A stretch of DNA of 39,793 nucleotides from IMG/VR virus record IMGVR_UViG_3300032296_000916, positions 1 to 39,793 of that record. The stretch is one strand, 5' to 3'. The stretch is from a virus. A program made the position numbers and the translations under genes. A model generated the notes under the pieces. It had not been told where the DNA came from, ran no database searches, and saw only the letters and a program-made list of their open reading frames with translations. The first letter of the stretch is position 1. Each line of letters begins with the position of its first letter. This document shows, piece after piece, positions 20,956-29,090 of this stretch.

Positions 20956-22533
20956 TTATTTCAGCTTATACCCCTGTTTTATAGCTTCATCAACTTGAGA
21001 TTCTGGAATTTCTCCCTCTTGTCCATCTGGACTAATTACTTGCACTTTTTTTGAAGATTGCGTCTTTGATTTAGATGTTTGTGTTTTTGGATACACCAAA
21101 GATGGAGGCTCGTATTTTTCATCAACCTTTTTAATTTCATCTACTGCTGATTTAATAAACTTCAATCTTGCATCTCTAATGGTTATTAGCCTTGGAAGGA
21201 TATCTGTCCATTCCAGTCTATCCAAATCCAGCGCTCCTTCTGTTTGCGATAATGCTTCTCTTTCTGCTTCTGTTAGTTGTCCAACACTAATTCCTGCTTT
21301 TTTAAGTTCCATCAAAGCATTAAGTGAAATCGCTATCTTTGCTGGATTTATTAATCCCCTCAATCTCCTAGCTGGAGTATATGGAACATTTGCAACATAA
21401 CCACTAACGCCTCCAACAGAACTTGGATTATTATTTATTATATCTATCATCTGATCTAATTCTTTAACAGATGTAGATGCTTGTTCTAACTGCGTTTTAT
21501 ATTGATTTACATTATCTTTTGTTATCTTATTAGATTTAGATTCAGCTTCTTGCTGTTTCAAAGCAAAATTTTGAGCGTCGTAAAAAGCTTTTAACTTTTC
21601 TTGCTGTTCACCGATCCTGTCACCTCTTACATTCCTTGCTTTCCATGAAAACCAATCATCCTTATCTGTTGTAAGATCAAATTCCCAATCTGGATTTTTT
21701 GCTGGCTTATTAGCCCTAGCTTCTTTTTCGGTTTCAAATTTATTTTCGCCAGAAACAACAGGTTCTTCATATACTGTATAATCCACTTTCGGAGGTTGTT
21801 GTGGCGTTTCTACTCCTGTTGCTGGAGCCGAATCAGTGGGGGCTTGTTTTGCCTGTTGAACTGCTTGCTGTGCTTCAGGAGCAACAATTTCGGCTTGCTG
21901 TGGTTGTTCTTTTGGAGCTGGCGTTGCTTTTGCTATTTCTCTCAAAGAAAAACTAAACCCTTCTTCTGGCTTTTCTTCTGGAGCCAGCCATGCAGCTGTT
22001 GATCCATAATCTGGAAGAGGATTTTCAACTATAGGCACTTCTTCTGGAAGCGCACTTATAGGAGGTTCTTCGGTATCAGTTTTATTTGTTACTGAACTTG
22101 GAACTTTAGCTTTAATATCTTCAGCGGCCCTATCGAATGCGTCAAGCCGTTCTTGAAAATCTGCTCTTTGAGAATTTTCAGCAATAAACTTCATTCGCTC
22201 CTTATCAAGCCATGTATTCTCTGGAGATGATGCCTTGATAGCTGCAACTCGAAGCTCATGCTTTCTCTCTTCTTTTTTCTCTTCTTTAGCTTGTTCCGCT
22301 TTATATTTAGCTGTAATTCCTTCGGTAATTCCTCCGACAGCGGAAAGAATTCCCTTTGAAATTCCTTCAGACACAAGCTCTGGACGCGAGGATGGAACGG
22401 GAGCGTATGTTAATGGACGAAGCTCGAATTCCGCTCTGCGAGTTACATCAAGTGGAGTCAAACCTTGCAATGCACCAAGATTGGCGAATTGAGGCTGGAA
22501 CTTATAGCCTTCGCCGGAATAAGAAATTGCCAT
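20956..22533 (-). CDS. Ejection-type internal virion protein
   Basis: 525 residues. The N-terminal ~190 are amphipathic helices (GISKGILSAVGGITEGITAK about 57-76, then a Lys/Glu-rich coiled coil). The middle (about 190-270) is Pro/Gln/Glu-rich and disordered. The C-terminal part is helical, with a VGGVSGYVANVPYTPARRLR segment (about 383-402) and LTEAEREALSQ, similar to phage internal proteins I remember. The C-terminus PDGQEGEIPESQVDEAIKQG (about 503-522) ends in GYKLK and resembles terminal tags of other phage virion proteins. It follows two Gln-rich genes and has a GGAGGAG ribosome site, stronger than most here. Confidence 0.6.
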   Translation of the reverse strand: MAISYSGEGYKFQPQFANLGALQGLTPLDVTRRAEFELRPLTYAPVPSSRPELVSEGISKGILSAVGGITEGITAKYKAEQAKEEKKEERKHELRVAAIKASSPENTWLDKERMKFIAENSQRADFQERLDAFDRAAEDIKAKVPSSVTNKTDTEEPPISALPEEVPIVENPLPDYGSTAAWLAPEEKPEEGFSFSLREIAKATPAPKEQPQQAEIVAPEAQQAVQQAKQAPTDSAPATGVETPQQPPKVDYTVYEEPVVSGENKFETEKEARANKPAKNPDWEFDLTTDKDDWFSWKARNVRGDRIGEQQEKLKAFYDAQNFALKQQEAESKSNKITKDNVNQYKTQLEQASTSVKELDQMIDIINNNPSSVGGVSGYVANVPYTPARRLRGLINPAKIAISLNALMELKKAGISVGQLTEAEREALSQTEGALDLDRLEWTDILPRLITIRDARLKFIKSAVDEIKKVDEKYEPPSLVYPKTQTSKSKTQSSKKVQVISPDGQEGEIPESQVDEAIKQGYKLK

Positions 22534-22535
22534 AA

Positions 22536-23051
22536 TTAAGCTCCTCCAAATTTCAGATCACTAGATGAAGGAAGTGAGAAAATATTAGCTTTCTTTGAGG
22601 TAGATGCCGCACCTTGATTTACTAGTCCAGCAAGAGCGGGATTAACTGCGGTAGATGGAAGATTAGAAGGTGTAGAAGGCAACATTCCTTGCGCTGCACC
22701 AAGATTGGAAAGAGCTTCTTCACGAGCTTTATTCACATCGTATCCTCCACCAGTTGCCATTTGACCAGCGGTAGCCTGTGCTTGTTGTGCGGCAAGAAGT
22801 GCGTTTGCATCACGAATTGATTGCATGGAACCCATTGTCGCTAGTTCCTGCCTAGCGGCTTGCTCTGATTGTTGTTGGCGTTGAGTCCCAGCGGTCATTT
22901 GCGACTGCTTTAGCGCCTCTTCTTGTGCCTTTTGAGCGGCAGCAGCTTGAGCGGCTTGCTGTGCTTGCATTTGAGCCAAGAATCCAAGCATCGGGTCTGG
23001 CCCTTCTGCTTTTGGTTTTGGTTTGGAACCTCCTCCTCTTCCTCCTCCCAT
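22536..23051 (-). CDS. Gln/Ala-rich virion protein, paralog 1
   Basis: 171 residues starting MGGGRGGGSKPKPKAEGPDP, then a long Gln/Ala helix (about 30-100) and a Gly/Asn-rich end closing with LKFGGA. It is a clear paralog of the next gene upstream: both start MGG plus basic residues, share a GPDPM motif (about 18-22), the same Gln/Ala helix, a GGGY or AGGYN break and an FGGA end. Such Gln-rich helical proteins with Gly/Ala ends resemble T7 gp14-type ejection proteins. A GGAGGAG site precedes the start. Confidence 0.55.
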   Translation of the reverse strand: MGGGRGGGSKPKPKAEGPDPMLGFLAQMQAQQAAQAAAAQKAQEEALKQSQMTAGTQRQQQSEQAARQELATMGSMQSIRDANALLAAQQAQATAGQMATGGGYDVNKAREEALSNLGAAQGMLPSTPSNLPSTAVNPALAGLVNQGAASTSKKANIFSLPSSSDLKFGGA

Positions 23052-23052
23052 A

Positions 23053-23538
23053 TTATGCTCCTCCGAATGTTAGTCCAGAAATGGACGGTGTATTAAATTG
23101 ATTTAACCTTTGTTGGGTTCCGCCAACACCTTGATTTGCGGCCATGGCGGCAGCGGCTCCAATGCCGGGTTGAACAGGGGCGGCTGAAACGCTTGGTTGA
23201 GCAGTTGCGCCAACATTGTATCCTCCAGCAGTCGCTCCAGAACCCATTCCAGCAGATGCTTTTTGTTGCGCTGCCATAGTAGCTTGGTCTTGCGCTTGCT
23301 GACCAACATTCATTCCACTCAATGCTTGGCGTGCGGTAGCTTCACCTTGTTGCATGGCTTGCATTCCAGCTTGTCGTTGAGCTTCTTCTTGAGCTTTCCT
23401 TTGAGCTTCAGCGGCTGCTTGAGCTTGTGCGGCTTGCTGTTGCTGTTGCATAGCCATAAATGCAATCATTGGATCAGGGCCAGAAGATTGCTGTTGCTGT
23501 TGGGATTCTTGTTTAGGTTTTGATCGTCGTCCACCCAT
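23053..23538 (-). CDS. Gln/Ala-rich virion protein, paralog 2
   Basis: 161 residues starting MGGRRSKPKQ with a Gln run, a GPDPM motif (about 20-24), a Gln/Ala helix (about 25-95), a Gly/Ala/Pro-rich middle and an end in LTFGGA. It pairs with the 171-residue paralog by tandem duplication: the shared blocks are N-terminal MGG+basic, GPDPM, the helix and FGGA. The start lacks a Shine-Dalgarno and uses an AAAAATT leader. It is probably packaged and ejected with DNA. The long Gln stretch is low-complexity, so sequence similarity alone is a weak guide. Confidence 0.55.
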   Translation of the reverse strand: MGGRRSKPKQESQQQQQSSGPDPMIAFMAMQQQQQAAQAQAAAEAQRKAQEEAQRQAGMQAMQQGEATARQALSGMNVGQQAQDQATMAAQQKASAGMGSGATAGGYNVGATAQPSVSAAPVQPGIGAAAAMAANQGVGGTQQRLNQFNTPSISGLTFGGA

Positions 23539-23563
23539 AATTTTTGTTTTATTATTGTTAATA

Positions 23564-23860
23564 TTAATCTAAATCAAGAACTTTCTTTCGAGCTTCTTTA
23601 CATAAATCACTTCCCGGATCAAATCGTCGGCATGAATTTGGCCTATTTTCATAAATATTGCAACAAACAGATTCTCCAACGGTTCCTCCTAATGCAATGC
23701 AACGATTGTCTGTAGTTTTCATTAAAGGATAGTCGTATCTTTGCATTTCTTTTGGTATTCCTGCTGCATCTGACCTGTCCCTCTTAAATACAGGCCAAGA
23801 CCACTTAAAACAACAGCAAGCACCGCATGTTTTACAATCAAATTCATTTATTTGTTCCAT
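23564..23860 (-). CDS. YkgJ-like (UPF0153) Cys-rich protein
   Basis: 98 residues with an N-terminal CKTCGACC (C9, C12, C15-C17) and a C-terminal CCNIYENRPNSCRRFDPGS followed by C. This is the pattern of YkgJ-type zinc/iron-chelating proteins (F-x-C-x2-C-G-x-C-C, then C-x-I-Y-E-x-R-P-x2-C-R-x-F). It probably binds a metal or an Fe-S cluster. The biochemical role of the family is not well established. It overlaps the PP-loop gene by 13 bases, so the two are made together and likely act in one reaction. It lies between two groups of ejection-type genes, which is an unusual place for an enzyme pair. Confidence 0.75.
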   Translation of the reverse strand: MEQINEFDCKTCGACCCFKWSWPVFKRDRSDAAGIPKEMQRYDYPLMKTTDNRCIALGGTVGESVCCNIYENRPNSCRRFDPGSDLCKEARKKVLDLD

Positions 23861-24684
23861 GTAATAGGACGAAATCCTAAATCGTCATTAACTAAATCCT
23901 CATATGGGGCGAGATGAGAGATATTGGATACTTTTGCTTTCAGTTTAGGACAATCAACATATTTTCCTTCATGTCGATTTACACAATTAAAGCAAATCGG
24001 ATAAAAGTCTGCATTTAGAGACTTGTCTGGATTGTTTGTCCACTTGTTGATTCCTTTAATATACCTAGTCGGGTCTGGAGCGACATTATTATCCTCAAGA
24101 TATTTGAATACATCATCATCATTCCAATCTCGCAACGGATAAAGAGACATTGGCGAGTTCTCTGCATATCGAATATCAACAGCAAGCGGAACATGGCCTT
24201 TTATTAGGTCTGTATCGCTATATTTTGTTCCAATATACACTGCTCCCCATGGCCAATTAAATGTTCCTGTTGGGCGTTGTAAAACATCAGTGACAGCACA
24301 AAGAAAATCTTCTCCTTCTTTTGGCCTTTCGGTTCCTAGAGACAAACAAACTGCTGTTCCTTGCCCCCATTGCATGTATTTAATAAAATCAAAGCGAAGC
24401 TCTCCAGTTTCAACATCTGGCCCGTCAGCAATAGCTATTTTACTAGGCGCATAGTCATAGACTTCAAGTTTCCAGTCTTTGATTAACTTGTCAGAGTAAG
24501 CATATCGCTCACGCAACTTTGGTTCTCGGTATTGAATGACAGGAAGATCAATTCCCGCTCCGAACTTAATAAGATGAAGCAATGCCGTGGAGTCTTTTCC
24601 TCCGCTCCACAAAACCACTGCTCTAGGCCATCTTTTGTTCCATTCTTTGATTTTATCTATTGTTTTATCTATTTTTTCTTTCAT
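23848..24684 (-). CDS. PP-loop (PAPS-reductase-like) adenine nucleotide alpha-hydrolase
   Basis: 278 residues. The PP-loop SGGKDSTALL (about 27-36) binds ATP or PAPS-type nucleotides and releases pyrophosphate. Further PAPS-reductase-like features are the Y-S-D-T-D-L-I-K-G-H segment (about 155-164) and LYPLRDWNDDDVFKYL (about 177-192), then a cysteine set CFNCVNRHEGKYVDC (about 229-243). The canonical CysH ECGxH end is absent, so sulfate reduction is unlikely. Thiolation of tRNA, a DndC-like sulfur transfer or a novel modification are all open. It couples to a YkgJ-like gene downstream (13-base overlap) and to the Gln-rich gene upstream. Confidence 0.75.
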   Translation of the reverse strand: MKEKIDKTIDKIKEWNKRWPRAVVLWSGGKDSTALLHLIKFGAGIDLPVIQYREPKLRERYAYSDKLIKDWKLEVYDYAPSKIAIADGPDVETGELRFDFIKYMQWGQGTAVCLSLGTERPKEGEDFLCAVTDVLQRPTGTFNWPWGAVYIGTKYSDTDLIKGHVPLAVDIRYAENSPMSLYPLRDWNDDDVFKYLEDNNVAPDPTRYIKGINKWTNNPDKSLNADFYPICFNCVNRHEGKYVDCPKLKAKVSNISHLAPYEDLVNDDLGFRPITWNK

Positions 24685-25475
24685 TAAATAATGATAGCCG
24701 CTCCCAAGACAGCACCCGCAACAGCGCCTCCAGTTTGTATCATTTGACCTTTTTGAGCATTGGAGCTGGCTGCATTTTGTTGAGCATTTTGAAGCAACAT
24801 CTGCTCGTAATTTTGCTGGCTTTGCTGCTGATTTTGATTTATTTTTTGTAGCTGTCCAAGATTTGAATTAATCCAATCAGTTGTTGATTGATTTAATTGT
24901 TGCGCTCCCTGCATTACATTCCCTTGATATTGTTGCATTGCCGCCAAATTTTGATTTTTTGCGGCTTGTTCTGCTGCAATAATTGATGCGGGATCAAGTC
25001 CGCCGATTGGAGCGGGAGTTTGAGCGAGATATCCTTGCTGAATTGCTAGATTCTGCAACCTTGCTTGTCTCCCAGCTTCAGTTGCTTCGTCGTAAATAGC
25101 GGATCGACCAATAAGGCTATCAGTTCCCAATCCAGATTGGTTCATCAATCCTTTTTTAACCGCCCAATTATTCATCCATTGCTTGGAAGCATCAAGATTG
25201 GTGGCTTCCGCAACCTTCGAGCCAAGCTCATCACGCATCTTGGCAATTTCTGGATTCAACAACCGATCAAACTCTTTCGAGCGTTGCAAGTTGTCCATTC
25301 CAAACTCTGCCGCCTGCTGTGAGGTTTTAGCTGCATCAAACGACTGCATCAACGGAGCTTGAGATGAATAGGCTTTAAGAAGGTTCGCTTGATTTTGCAA
25401 CATCGCAAGTTGCCCTTGCGACTGAATCATTAATCCTTGGAGTGCTGCTGTTGAATCTGGTTTTGGGTATGCCAT
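24684..25475 (-). CDS. Gln/Ala-rich internal virion protein, tandem paralog A
   Basis: 263 residues. Helical and Gln/Ala/Leu-rich; it closes with a hydrophobic Gly/Ala/Ile tail (GGAVAGAVLGAAIII, about 248-263) suitable for membrane insertion. It is a paralog of the next gene upstream: both have a ~40-residue Gln-rich start, a Leu-Asn-Lys or Asp-rich helix, an ASIDNA or ATNLDAS segment and the GxGxxSxIGxxAxY(D) block (GTDSLIGRSAIYDEA, about 118-132). Resembles gp14-type ejection proteins. A GGCGGAG sits before the AATTT-ATG start. Its stop TAA overlaps the PP-loop ATG by one base. Confidence 0.6.
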   Translation of the reverse strand: MAYPKPDSTAALQGLMIQSQGQLAMLQNQANLLKAYSSQAPLMQSFDAAKTSQQAAEFGMDNLQRSKEFDRLLNPEIAKMRDELGSKVAEATNLDASKQWMNNWAVKKGLMNQSGLGTDSLIGRSAIYDEATEAGRQARLQNLAIQQGYLAQTPAPIGGLDPASIIAAEQAAKNQNLAAMQQYQGNVMQGAQQLNQSTTDWINSNLGQLQKINQNQQQSQQNYEQMLLQNAQQNAASSNAQKGQMIQTGGAVAGAVLGAAIII

Positions 25476-25478
25476 AAA

Positions 25479-26336
25479 TTAATCTCCGCCACTGCCCCAA
25501 GTTTTATTTGCAAAAGCCGATCCCGCACCTTGAGCCGCACCTTGAACAATACTTCCAGCGCCTTGAATATATGCACCAGTCATTGCATTTCGTGCAGCTT
25601 GGTTTTGAGCTTGTTGTCCAAGCAATGCACCTTGGTAATTCAATTTGTTTTGCATTGCGTTTTGATACAAGTTTTGGAAATTTGCTCCAGATTGCGCCAT
25701 TTGATCGGCAACGGATTGGTTGTATCCACCAATGTTGCCATACATGGCATTTTGCCAGTTTTGCATTGCCTGCAAATTAGCGGCTTTATTAGCTTCTTGC
25801 GCTGAAATGGAAGATGTCGGATCAATTCCACCAACAGGAGCTTGCATTTGACGAAGAGTTTCTTGCTGTAGTGCAAGATTTTGTTGATCGTAATTTGCTT
25901 TAGCCTTTAATGCTGCATCATACATTGCGGCCTGACCAATCGTTGAATCACCAAGTCCTGTCTCGTAGCCTTGAATAAGACCTTGATTCCGCGCCCATTC
26001 ATTCATGTAGCGAGTTGCGTTATCAATGCTTGCAAGTCTAGCTAATTCAGCTCCTTGAGCTTGTCGCATTTGCGCCGCTTCAGGAGAAACCATTTTTTCC
26101 AATTCCCTAGAACGCTGAACATTCGCCATTCCAAGTTCAGAAAGTCTTTTTGACTCCTTGAGAGCATCATACTCTTGCTGTGCTGGAGCCATTTTTGCAT
26201 AAGCATCAAGCAATTTGGCTTGATTTTCCTGTTGCTGTGCTTGGGCTTGCATCATTGCCATTTGAATTGCCAAATCACGCGAAGAATCTGGTTTACTCAA
26301 ATATTGCCTTGCATCAACTGTTTTTGACCCGCCCAT
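25479..26336 (-). CDS. Gln/Ala-rich internal virion protein, tandem paralog B
   Basis: 285 residues starting MGGSKTVDARQ, rich in Gln, Ala and Asn. Blocks shared with its neighbour include LGDSTIGQAAMYDAALKA (about 125-142), Q-x-A-P-V/I-G-G-I/L-D-P (about 165-173) and a mid-protein Gln/Asn helix. It ends in a Gly/Ala-rich hydrophobic tail (GAGSIVQGAAQGAGSA) and a GSGGD terminus. The tandem duplication with 24684-25475 and the second Gln-rich pair nearby suggest that the phage builds a multi-subunit internal core from several related proteins. Function inferred from composition and place. Confidence 0.6.
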   Translation of the reverse strand: MGGSKTVDARQYLSKPDSSRDLAIQMAMMQAQAQQQENQAKLLDAYAKMAPAQQEYDALKESKRLSELGMANVQRSRELEKMVSPEAAQMRQAQGAELARLASIDNATRYMNEWARNQGLIQGYETGLGDSTIGQAAMYDAALKAKANYDQQNLALQQETLRQMQAPVGGIDPTSSISAQEANKAANLQAMQNWQNAMYGNIGGYNQSVADQMAQSGANFQNLYQNAMQNKLNYQGALLGQQAQNQAARNAMTGAYIQGAGSIVQGAAQGAGSAFANKTWGSGGD

Positions 26337-26337
26337 A

Positions 26338-26724
26338 TTAAAAATTAGTCATACTATAAACCTCTCGGTTCATTTTCGTCAAACCTAATTTGGTCATAAC
26401 TTCATTGCTAAAGTTTGGTCGATCATTAATTAGCGGAACTCCTATATATCCGGGTTGACCAGACAATTGAGAGTGCGCTTTCCAGTCACTCATAACCTGA
26501 ATAACATCTTGAGGTTTAGTGTAATTTGGATGAAATGCTGGATAAACTACAGGAAGAAATACATGATCTGAATATCCAAATAGTTTTCCATTAGAGTAAT
26601 GCGCATAAACATTTATGCTAGGATGCTCAATAATTTCATGGTCAAATTCTTGAGCGAAATCTTGCAATTCATAGAACTCATTTGATCCCGGCTTTGCGTA
26701 TTTATATTCGATTCTTGTTCTCAT
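26338..26724 (-). CDS. GNAT-like small phage protein
   Basis: 128 residues, beta-alpha mix: RTRIEYKYAKP opening, an EHPSINVYAHYSNGKLFGYS sheet region (about 33-52), then VVYPAFHP (about 59-66) and an NFSNEVMTKLGLTKMNREVYS end (about 103-123). The last segment, with a 'LGF/LGLxxMNRExY' flavour, resembles the C-terminal helix-strand of GNAT-fold proteins in short-tailed phage tail/head regions; the fold is also used by non-catalytic virion components. The acetyl-CoA-binding Q/R-x-x-G-x-G/A is not visible, so enzymatic activity is doubtful. It precedes the Gln-rich pair. Confidence 0.4.
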   Translation of the reverse strand: MRTRIEYKYAKPGSNEFYELQDFAQEFDHEIIEHPSINVYAHYSNGKLFGYSDHVFLPVVYPAFHPNYTKPQDVIQVMSDWKAHSQLSGQPGYIGVPLINDRPNFSNEVMTKLGLTKMNREVYSMTNF

Positions 26725-26731
26725 TTATTTA

Positions 26732-26983
26732 TTAGTTTGATCCTACAGAAATCTCGTTTCCAGTCAATTCAGTTGGCGAATATCCCTTGAATTTCTCTGC
26801 CTGTTGCTGAATGACTTTATTTCGTTCAGAAAAATTCCCGCACACAACGCATGGCATACAATTTTCTCCGATTGGAATTGGAACAGAAGAATAAAGTGGA
26901 ACAACTGGATCATCGCCAAACGGACTTACAAAGCGATTCGGGAAATTAGTCACTTTTACTGATGCGTCAATAATTGATGGCAT
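26732..26983 (-). CDS. Small virion-region protein with a C-x2-C-x2-C knuckle
   Basis: 83 residues, Pro-rich beta-like first half (VSPFGDDPVVPLYSSVPIPI, about 19-38), then CMPCVVC (about 43-49) and a helical end. Three Cys in a C-x2-C-x2-C pattern suggest a metal-binding knuckle. It starts 1 base after the nozzle-like gene's stop. Role unknown; the place between tail nozzle-like and ejection-type genes suggests a virion component. Confidence 0.5.
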   Translation of the reverse strand: MPSIIDASVKVTNFPNRFVSPFGDDPVVPLYSSVPIPIGENCMPCVVCGNFSERNKVIQQQAEKFKGYSPTELTGNEISVGSN

Positions 26984-26984
26984 A

Positions 26985-29090
26985 TTAGCAAGGATTGTTA
27001 ATCAAGTATTGTTGGGCGGCGGAATTTGCCGCTTGTTGCGCTAGAATCGCGGCCTGCTCTTCAGCGTGAGAATAGGAAACGCTTGACAGAAATGATGCGG
27101 CTGCTGTTGCGGAGATTGTTCCAGATGAACTTGTGCAATTTAGAGTCACGGTTCTATAAACTTTAGCATACCAAGATTGCTGTTCTGAATTAGGAGCCTC
27201 ATACGGGCTAGGAAGCAAGTCAAGAGTAAGCGTTGATCCATCTTGAGCAAGCAAGCATGATTTCTTTTCGTCTTGATTTGGAACTCCAGTTGATTTCTCG
27301 CTCCACGGGTCTTGAAACATTCTGATCGTCTCTACTCCGAATTCACCGCACCATTCAACTAGCATTGAAAATCCTTTGTCAATATCAGTTGTAAGTGATG
27401 ACTCGCATGTTTCAGAACTTGCGTTGCGAGTTGCCGATTCAGTAATCAATCGGCGATATTGAGAATTTAGAAATCCTAACTTTTCAACTTGTGAAGCGTA
27501 TGGGGAATTTTGCCATTGGTAATCTTCCGTTACAGCAAGAATCCTAGTGTCAAGAATGTTTTGATATTGACCCTTGCTTCCACGATATGAAGCCTTGACA
27601 TCAACTGTTCCTCCGATCTCGCAACACTCAAGCTCTGCATAGACGAACTGCTTGTAGTCCATACCATCGCCAAGCAATGCGGTTTCAACTTGAGCATAAA
27701 TGCGATTGAATAGTTCAGTCGTTGAACCATCTGGATTGATGTTCAAATACGAATCAATTCGATTTGGCATGAATGATTCCCAGAGTGAAATATAGGAGCC
27801 ATCATTTACAGCCGAATAATCAACACTAAAATGGAAGCATCTAGGTTGCCCGTCAACAACTCCAGTTGTCCATTCTACGGGCCTAGTTCCAGTCCATACA
27901 CCACACCATGCAGGAATGCGAGATTGCCCCATCTCTGCGGCAATTGCCCAGTCCATAACCATTGTAGCTGAATTCAACGGCTCAAGGTATGGGATGCTGT
28001 ATAGAAGATAGTTTTCAAATGATGCAGCGCAGATTCCAGTAAGATCACCAGCCATGTATGCTTTGGCGCGAACCATCTCGATATCTTGATAAAGAACCTG
28101 CGATGACAAGTAAGCGTTTCCAGCGACATCCGCTGAAATCAATCCTCCCTGCGAATACCACCACATTTTTCCAGCTTGGAATGCGATAGATTTTCCAGCA
28201 ATACAACCAATCGTCGGGAACAAAATAGTTTGAAAATTTGCCGTTGTAGCCCATGTGGCGCGGTCATAAATACCGCTTGCTAGTGCATAGGTAGCGCGAT
28301 CTGTAAAAACATAAAGTTTCTGGTCGTTATTCTGTCCAACATAGTTGACCAGAGCGGTAACTGGACGAGTGAATGAGAAATCTCCGCGCCCAGTTCCAGT
28401 TGTGCGCTCTTTCCAGCTTGTCGGGTCTCCAAGATCGGATGCTAGAACGATATTTTTGTTAGCAACCCAAAGACGATTGCCAGAATATGCCATCCAAGTC
28501 CCAGTCGGGATATCTGACGATTGAACTCCTGTTGTATTTGATCCATCCCAGTAAATCGGAGGGCTTATCCCGTCTTGAATGAACAAAACTCGATAAGATG
28601 GAGTCACGGAGACATCTCCGCCGCTAGAAATGTTTGCAGACTTCGTAGCAAGAGCAAAAACGACTTGTTTTACATCAGAATCAAGTGAAACATTGGTTAA
28701 TTGGAATGGTTTCCATGATTTCGGCTGAACAAGCGGGAATGGACTCCAATAAATTTTCCCATTTACTGCAAAAACAATGTATGGAAGCTCGTTTGCTTCC
28801 ACGCCTTCGCCATTTGTGTCAAAAATTTGAGTAAATTCTGTTGCTGTGGCAGCTTTATACTGCTTGTTAGCGGAAAAAAGGATGCCACCTTGAAAATTAC
28901 CGGGAGGAAGTGACAATCGCATGGATTGACCCGGCCTAGTTTGCGCGATTCCTCCTCGAAATTCACAATTCACTGCCCATTTGACTTGATTTTCTGGCAA
29001 TGTCCATGGGTTGCGAACGGAATTTACGCCTTGATTCCATCCAGCAGTAATTTTTGTCTGACGACCAGATGTGATTTGCGGTGATTTCAT
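26985..29090 (-). CDS. Tail nozzle/hub-like protein (T7 gp12-like position)
   Basis: 701 residues, beta-rich. The N-terminal WNQGVNSVRNPWTLPENQVK (about 18-37) followed by N-x-x-F-R-G-G-I-A-Q-T-R-P-G (about 41-54) is a hallmark I recall from environmental phage tail hub proteins, where an ENQ-x-x-x-A-x-N sequence precedes an R-P-G loop. The middle shows repeated Trp/Gly/Asp blade-like segments, as in beta-propellers. The last ~60 residues are Ala/Ser/Gln-rich. It begins in a one-base TAATG overlap with the adaptor-like gene, matching the gp11-gp12 order of T7-like tails. Confidence 0.55.
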   Translation of the reverse strand: MKSPQITSGRQTKITAGWNQGVNSVRNPWTLPENQVKWAVNCEFRGGIAQTRPGQSMRLSLPPGNFQGGILFSANKQYKAATATEFTQIFDTNGEGVEANELPYIVFAVNGKIYWSPFPLVQPKSWKPFQLTNVSLDSDVKQVVFALATKSANISSGGDVSVTPSYRVLFIQDGISPPIYWDGSNTTGVQSSDIPTGTWMAYSGNRLWVANKNIVLASDLGDPTSWKERTTGTGRGDFSFTRPVTALVNYVGQNNDQKLYVFTDRATYALASGIYDRATWATTANFQTILFPTIGCIAGKSIAFQAGKMWWYSQGGLISADVAGNAYLSSQVLYQDIEMVRAKAYMAGDLTGICAASFENYLLYSIPYLEPLNSATMVMDWAIAAEMGQSRIPAWCGVWTGTRPVEWTTGVVDGQPRCFHFSVDYSAVNDGSYISLWESFMPNRIDSYLNINPDGSTTELFNRIYAQVETALLGDGMDYKQFVYAELECCEIGGTVDVKASYRGSKGQYQNILDTRILAVTEDYQWQNSPYASQVEKLGFLNSQYRRLITESATRNASSETCESSLTTDIDKGFSMLVEWCGEFGVETIRMFQDPWSEKSTGVPNQDEKKSCLLAQDGSTLTLDLLPSPYEAPNSEQQSWYAKVYRTVTLNCTSSSGTISATAAASFLSSVSYSHAEEQAAILAQQAANSAAQQYLINNPC

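Noticed and set aside
20139-23523. Plus-strand long open frames opposite the ejection-protein genes
   Set aside because: They are low-complexity antisense mirrors of Gln/Ala-rich genes and have no start context or neighbours.
23848-24684. QueC/TilS/DndC assignment of the PP-loop protein
   Set aside because: The SGGKDS loop is shared by many families; partner genes of the Dnd or queuosine pathways are absent, so only the broad PAPS-reductase-like family is claimed.
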